A DNA stretch of 64,000 nt from Elysia chlorotica (Eukaryota > Mollusca > Gastropoda > Plakobranchidae), in NCBI GenBank assembly GCA_003991915.1, contig RQTK01000440.1:1-64000 (forward strand), given 5' to 3'. Positions 59,490 to 64,000 of the stretch are shown piece by piece; the stretch's first letter is position 1; each line of letters starts with the position of its first letter. The notes under the pieces were generated by a model. The model had not been told where the DNA came from. It worked only from the letters and a program-made list of their open reading frames with translations, and searched no databases. Made by a program: the position numbers and the translations under genes.

Positions 59490-62400
59490 CCCTCCCTACC
59501 TACCAATACAGTTACCCTTAGGTGTTTTGTTTTCCTCAAATCTCTCTTTCCATCCATTTTTTTGCCTGTTTTTCTGTCCAACGCAGGATGTCTATGGTTT
59601 GAGCCCTGGTAGTTTCGTCCCCTACTGGTTTGGTTGTTGTCAGTTTAATGTGACCTACTGAGACAGGGGTCTTGGTATCCCCGCCCTGTCTTGTGTGTGG
59701 CAGCACATAAAATTGTCAGACGTCAATCTTAGGCTATATCCACAATGTAGCCTATATAGTGCTGACTTTGGATGTTAAACCAATTTAACTACTACAACTA
59801 CTCTCTCTCTCTTTACCCTCCCTATCTATCTACCCATCTCTATTTTTTATCTAGCTAGCCCTAGATCGCTGCCAGTGATATCTTATATATAAAGGGGAGC
59901 GCGGCGGTCCTGGGGTAGAACATCGACTTCCGAATCAAAAGGTCCGAGTTTGAGCCCTGGCGTTTTCACTGCCTACTGATTAGGTCTGTGTCAGTTTAAT
60001 GTGACCGGCTGATACAGGAACTATGGGATTCCCGCCCTGTCTTGTGTGTGGCAGCACATAAAATTGTTAGATGTCAGTCTTAGGGTCCGTCCACAATATA
60101 GCCCATATAGTGCTGATGTTGGAAGTTAAAACCAACTCAACCAACTCATCTTATATATAAAGATATTATATTACTTTTTAACCAATAAATGTTTTGTTTT
60201 CCTCAAATCCTTTTTTGTGTGTGTGACGATTTTGCTCTGCAGGCAAACAAACCCTGTGGAAGGATACTAAAAAAAAGAAGTTGTGTGATAACAATATATC
60301 TATTGTTTGAATTTTTTAAAGCTTGTTGGAATGGGATAATGTTTATGTTTTTTGTTATATGTCTTTTCCAGAATGATCTAAGTGTGTATGATATTCCTCA
60401 TGCCTTGACTTGGTGCAAAGATTCGCTTTGTGTTGGATTTAAAAGAGACTATTACATGATAAATGTAGGTGGTTCCTTTTGCTCTTTGTACCATCAGCTT
60501 ATTTAGTTATTTTAAAGTAATTTGTATTCCATTCACCTTGAACAACAACAAGGTTGAAGCTCTACTTCATTTTAAAGCTCCATGTAAAAATTACCATCTC
60601 ACTTTTTTTTTTATTTGATGGATTAGAAATAAAACTTTTTCTTTTTTTATATTGAGTTAGATTTTAGACAAACAAAAGCTTTTAAGCTTCGTCTTAAAAG
60701 TGATTAGTATTTAGATATATCTACAAAATTTTCCGAGGCGTAACCTATGTAATTTTTTTTTTCTGTTTTGGTATAACTTTAAAAATCTACTAAGTATTCA
60801 TTACTTTGCACAAACTTTTTTAATCTCTACTTTTATTTTTTTTCAGTCAAAGACAGGCAATTTAAAAGAATTGTTTCCTGTTGGCAACAACCAGCGTTAT
60901 CCAATAGTGACTCGTCTCTTTGATAACCGCCTGGCTCTTGGCCGAGATGCTATGTCCATTCTCATCAATTCAGAGGGTGATCCCACCCAGAAGGAACCTA
61001 TCAATTGGTCAGACATCCCTCAGGCAATGGGTAAACATTCCTTTTTTTATTTATAATTAAAATTAACAATTATTTATCATCACAGATATATCATTAAATG
61101 TTTTAATATTCACAATTGACTACATTCTTTTGAAAACATTTCTTTTAAAAAAAGAAGACAAAGCAACAAACAGTTTCAGTTAAAAATGCATTTAGAGATG
61201 TTAAATCTGAGTTTATTGATATATATTTTTTTAAATGTTGCAATCTCATGCTTGCTATCCTAATTATTTATTTTTATGAGCCTAATTTTTCTAGAGAAAA
61301 AGATTTGCTTTAGATGAACTATATATTTGGATTACTTTAAGTAACATAAGAACTACATTATAAATTGATATTCTTTCAATCAGAGCACAGTTTGCCCTAC
61401 CTTGTGGCTATTTTGCCGAAATTCGTAGAGGTTCGAACTATAACCCCCAAAATGCTGATACAAAACATCACATTATCAGATGCAAGATACATCTGTCAAG
61501 GAGAGTAAGTACACACATTTTCCTTCATAGGTTTCAAGTGGCACGATATTGCACCAAGTTAATGCATTTTTTCTTTTTTATTTGCTAAGTGAATTTTTCA
61601 AAGAATCATGCATATGTATACAAAGGTGTAAAAAGTGCAAATCTTTGATCACTATAGGGAATTTGAATACACCAAAAGTTATGTGAGTTATTTTGAAGAC
61701 ATAATCCTACTTTAGATTTCAAATAGCTCACTAAGCAATAGCCTACTGAGAAAAGCGTGTAATGCTAAGCAGTTTGACAATTTTAACTATTAAAAGAGAA
61801 CATTAAGTGGGCAAATAAAAAAAAATGTTTGCTACAAAATGGTACTCTATCTGTTTTTTTGCTAATTGAACATGACTCATGCACATTATTTTTTTTTATA
61901 GATGGTCAATGTCATCTTTGGTTGCTTTGATGGTAAAGCCTGTCTGATATAAATTAGATATAAACCCATAAAGATTGACGCGCCAAATAACTGCCTCGCT
62001 GTGAGAGAACTACAGGTTCCGCTTGCAGTTACCTATTCGGCTTAGCACATCCGGACTGGGTAACTGTCATTGGTAGTGGACCTTCATTTGTCCTTTCTCC
62101 AGCCTGCAAGAAACTTGTAAATGGGTGTAAAGGCTCTTAAAATATCAACCAATGAAATCAATGAATAGTTTGGTGATTCTCAGCCTCCCAGTCACATTAT
62201 GACTGTTATATCAGTGATGATAGCCTGAATCTCTAAGAAAGGAGAGGGCTGAGGAAGGAGCAAAATAACCCCCTGTAGAGATCTTGGGTAACCTAACCTT
62301 GCGGTGTTTAGTCTCATGTATAAAGATGGATGGACCCTTTATGTAGGGGAAGATGGCGATGAAAGCCGTGCTTTGGTTGATTCACATAATGTAGGAAAAG

Positions 62401-63724
62401 ATGGTGATGAAAGCCGTGGTTTGGTTGATTCACATAATGTAGGAAAAGATGGTGATGAAAGCCGAGCTTTGACTGAATCACATAGGATAACTAGAAATAA
62501 TAATTTTTAAATATTGGCGATATCGGCAATATACCATCAGTTAACCAGGTGAACAGTATACAGCCACACCCCATTTTTTACCCAGTCACCAGTTCCAGAC
62601 TAACCTTCAAAGTACCATGGAGGGTAAATTAACCTTAATTTTAGGAATAGCTGAAAAAATAGCATTGCATTGTAGTAGTGTAAAAAAGAGGGAAGAACAC
62701 ATTTTTTGGGATACAATCCTAAATTTCTATGTTTAATGATTCCTAGCTTCTTGATTTTGAAGTTCTTCTTTGGTTTGTTAATTTGTTCTTATTTTTTTAT
62801 CTTTCGTGTCTTTTACAGTGGTTGCTTATATGTTGCATCTCAGAACACAGTATGGCGACTAGTGGTTGTTCAATACTCTTTACAAATCAAGCAATTGTTG
62901 AAGAGTAAAGAATTCGAGTTGGCCCTGAAGCTAGCAGTAAGTTGGTCAAGGTTTTCAATTATGGGCCGTTTTCTTTATTATCTCCAGTTTTTAAGAGAGA
63001 GAGAGAGAGACAGGCCTTTTGTAAAGTTGTGTTTTATCCTTACAGCTTCATTTTTTGTTTTCATTTTTTGTTTATATTTAATGTGGATTTTTTAAAAGTA
63101 CTTTATATCTTTTTCTTTCATAGTGATGTAAAGTTATATCAGACATGTTTGTTGCATATTACACATCTCTACTCCAACATAATATGCTATTTTTCTCTTG
63201 GAAACCTTTCAAAAGCATATTTTATTAAATAACCAAGTTCAAAACCTAAATTATTTTGCAGCTATATTGAATTTTTCATTTGTTCTTTACAGGAACTTGT
63301 TGAAGAACAAGCAAGTGAAAAGGAAAAAAGGATTAGAAACATTAAGAATCTCTATGCATTTGATTTGTTTTGCCAAAAAAGATTTGGAGATTCATTATCA
63401 CTTTTTGCCAAACTTGGAACAGGTGAGTCTTAAGAATGACAGTTTATATATTTTACAGTCTTTAAAGTTTCACATAGTTTTTTACTGTTGCCATGTTTAC
63501 CATAATTGCCAGTCATTGAATAAAAGATTTTGTTATTTTTAATAATGATCATACAGTATATATGTTTATTTCTATTTTCAGACCCTGCTCATGTGATAGG
63601 TTTATACCCAAATTTGTTACCTCAGCAATACAGAAACAATTTGAGTTACCCAAAGGATGTACCTGATCTTCAAGGAGCTGAAAATGAAAAGGGGATAATG
63701 GCTCTAATTGAGTACTTAACTCAG
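53612..63724 (+). CDS. VPS39: VPS39/VAM6-like protein, exons 1-13 (5' part)
   Basis: Subunit of the HOPS tethering complex that drives late endosome/lysosome and autophagosome fusion. Coding exons: 53612..53684, 54324..54395, 56105..56172, 56741..56783, 57414..57508, 57844..57912, 59287..59325, 60372..60464, 60847..61030, 61384..61504, 62819..62936, 63293..63422, 63582..63724; 1,248 nt, 416 codons, all in phase, with GT-AG sites. It starts [16 protein letters not shown], nearly identical to vertebrate VPS39. The N-terminal CNH/beta-propeller runs through [44 protein letters not shown] and [12 protein letters not shown]. The start of the helical clathrin-repeat-like region shows [15 protein letters not shown] and [18 protein letters not shown]. 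The remaining half, including the Cys-rich C-terminus, lies beyond the window. Confidence 0.95.
53935..54096 (-). repeat. tRNA-derived SINE, head-truncated copy
   Basis: Reverse-oriented family copy: AGGCTACATTGTAAACAGGC, TAACGTCTGACAAGTTTACA and ATACTGATACCGACCCAACC are clear, but the tRNA-like head is missing. VPS39 intron 1. Confidence 0.7.
54565..54935 (-). mobile_element. LINE 3' end (I/Jockey-like) with AAC tail
   Basis: Minus-strand frame 54911..54594 encodes [29 protein letters not shown] and [19 protein letters not shown] then stop, the typical Cys-rich C-terminus of molluscan I/Jockey-group LINEs, followed by a GACAACAACAACAAG tail. VPS39 intron 2, opposite to the gene. Confidence 0.85.
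55019..55046 (+). repeat. Poly-G run
   Basis: A 28-bp G tract (with one C-containing lead) within a G-rich stretch 54965-55046 that separates two LINE fragments. Such runs are prone to assembly error. Confidence 0.85.
55070..55615 (+). mobile_element. LINE 3' fragment, same family as 4.6-5.8 kb
   Basis: Encodes [55 protein letters not shown], then in another frame [31 protein letters not shown] and [19 protein letters not shown]. It matches the 5370-5760 fragment closely at DNA level but retains more of the 3' end. It lies head-on to the AAC-tailed LINE in VPS39 intron 2. Confidence 0.85.
55907..55971 (+). repeat. (ATT)n microsatellite
   Basis: Pure run, then interrupted ATT/T sequence to about 56010; VPS39 intron 2. 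Confidence 0.95.
58217..58480 (+). repeat. tRNA-derived SINE, copy 4, with perfect TSD
   Basis: Forward copy. Head GAGGTGGTCCTGGGGTAGAA...GAGTTCGAATCCTGG resembles tRNA-Gly: GGTAGAA in the D-arm, CTTCC in the anticodon region and a good B box. Body: GGGTCGGTGTCAGTATAATG, CCGCCCTGTCTCGTG; tail GTTAAACCAACTCAACTCAA. Flanked by identical 13-bp repeats TCTGTGAATGACG at 58204-58216 and 58481-58493. VPS39 intron 6. Confidence 0.9.
59330..59453. other. Assembly gap (124 N)
   Basis: Starts four bases after the donor of VPS39 exon 7 (TTG|GTAA) and is followed by a TC run at 59454-59486. Confidence 0.99.
59454..59486 (+). repeat. (TC)n microsatellite
   Basis: CT run next to the gap. Confidence 0.9.
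59585..59796 (+). repeat. tRNA-derived SINE, head-truncated copy
   Basis: Forward copy beginning at the T-arm (GGTTTGAGCCCTGG) and running to GTTAAACCAATTTAACTAC. VPS39 intron 7, about 100 bp before the next copy. Confidence 0.8.
59895..60147 (+). repeat. tRNA-derived SINE, copy 5, with perfect TSD
   Basis: Complete forward copy: GGGAGCGCGGCGGTCCTGGG...GAGTTTGAGCCCTGG head, core, and tail ending AACTCAACCAACTC. Identical 15-bp direct repeats ATCTTATATATAAAG flank it at 59880-59894 and 60148-60162, which fixes the insertion boundaries and indicates a fairly recent insertion. VPS39 intron 7. Confidence 0.92.
61961..62628. mobile_element. TTAA-type element, family A, short copy
   Basis: Begins TAAACCCATAAAGATTGACG and ends CCATGGAGGGTAAA. 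Interior blocks match the 23.97 kb copy (GAGAGAACTACAGGTTCCGC, CAGTCACATTATGACTGTTA, CCCCCTGTAGAGATCTTGGG, GATGATAGCCTGAATCTCTAAG), but the tRNA-like part is absent. The flanking tetranucleotide here is TAAA on both sides, not TTAA. VPS39 intron 10. Confidence 0.65.
62343..62486 (+). repeat. Three tandem 48-bp units
   Basis: GTAGGGGAAGATGGCGATGA starts the first unit; units at 62343, 62391 and 62439 differ at few positions. In one frame each encodes 16 residues (VGxDGDESRxLxxSHN). The other family A copies have one unit, so the triplication arose within this copy. Confidence 0.85.
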
Positions 63725-64000
63725 GTAATGTTAGGTTCCATTTCTATAAACATGGCATTTGGAAGAAATTTTATTTCATTTATTGCACTGTCACGGATGA
63801 ACTTGAGTTCAGAGATCTCAAAGTTTTAAACTCACTCCGTCTGCTTCATTTTTTTTTCCGTCTTGTTATCAATGTTTTGTAAATGAAACATGCTCTTAGC
63901 AATTTTTTTCTATTGTAGGTACAAAATTTGACCTTAAAACATGATAACTATGTGCATTTCAATTAAAATATATGAATTTTACAGAGCAGTATATTTAACT

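Noticed and set aside
62304-62510. Small repeat protein with 16-residue units
   Set aside because: Lies wholly within the family A element, and the unit is single in other copies; treated as an internal duplication, not a gene.

Overview
The window looks like nuclear DNA of a heterobranch (probably panpulmonate freshwater) snail or a close mollusc. It is AT-rich and intron-rich, full of AAT/ATT and TC microsatellites, and carries scattered TAGATCTAGATCT-type motifs, tRNA-derived SINEs and LINE 3' ends of kinds common in molluscs. The taxon is inference. The proteins (EML5/6, VPS39, adenylosuccinate synthetase) only establish an animal. Three runs of N mark assembly gaps, each beside a microsatellite.

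Layout. (1) 1-8352, minus strand: the first four coding exons of adenylosuccinate synthetase (8352 down to 3841); later exons would lie beyond the left edge. A THAP zinc-finger gene fragment (1168 down to 70, same strand) sits where ADSS intron 4 should be, and a decayed tandem repeat array lies between them. (2) 8353-8693: compact divergent promoter. (3) 8694-10866, plus: a two-exon gene for a 76-residue RIIa/DPY-30-type docking protein resembling the C-terminus of TEX55. (4) 11099-16696: gene-poor spacer. (5) 51529 down to 16697, minus: a complete EML5/EML6-type gene that I could assemble exon by exon: 36 coding exons, 5,883 nt, 1,960 residues, all junctions in phase, ending in a 25-nt terminal coding exon. 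(6) 51530-53611: EML/VPS39 head-to-head intergenic region. (7) 53612 to the right edge, plus: the first 13 coding exons (416 codons) of VPS39, a HOPS tethering-complex subunit; the gene runs off the window.

The repeats are the accessory layer and almost all lie in introns. One tRNA-Gly-like SINE family has at least eight copies, some with perfect 13-15 bp target-site duplications. There are two families of TTAA-bounded (piggyBac-like) elements, one of which has been split by a ~2.1 kb insertion inside a tRNA-like module, and 3' fragments of at least three LINE types. I found no CRISPR array, rRNA, functional tRNA gene or clearly new enzymatic system. The most useful results are the full EML gene model and the structured repeats that ORF calling does not explain.
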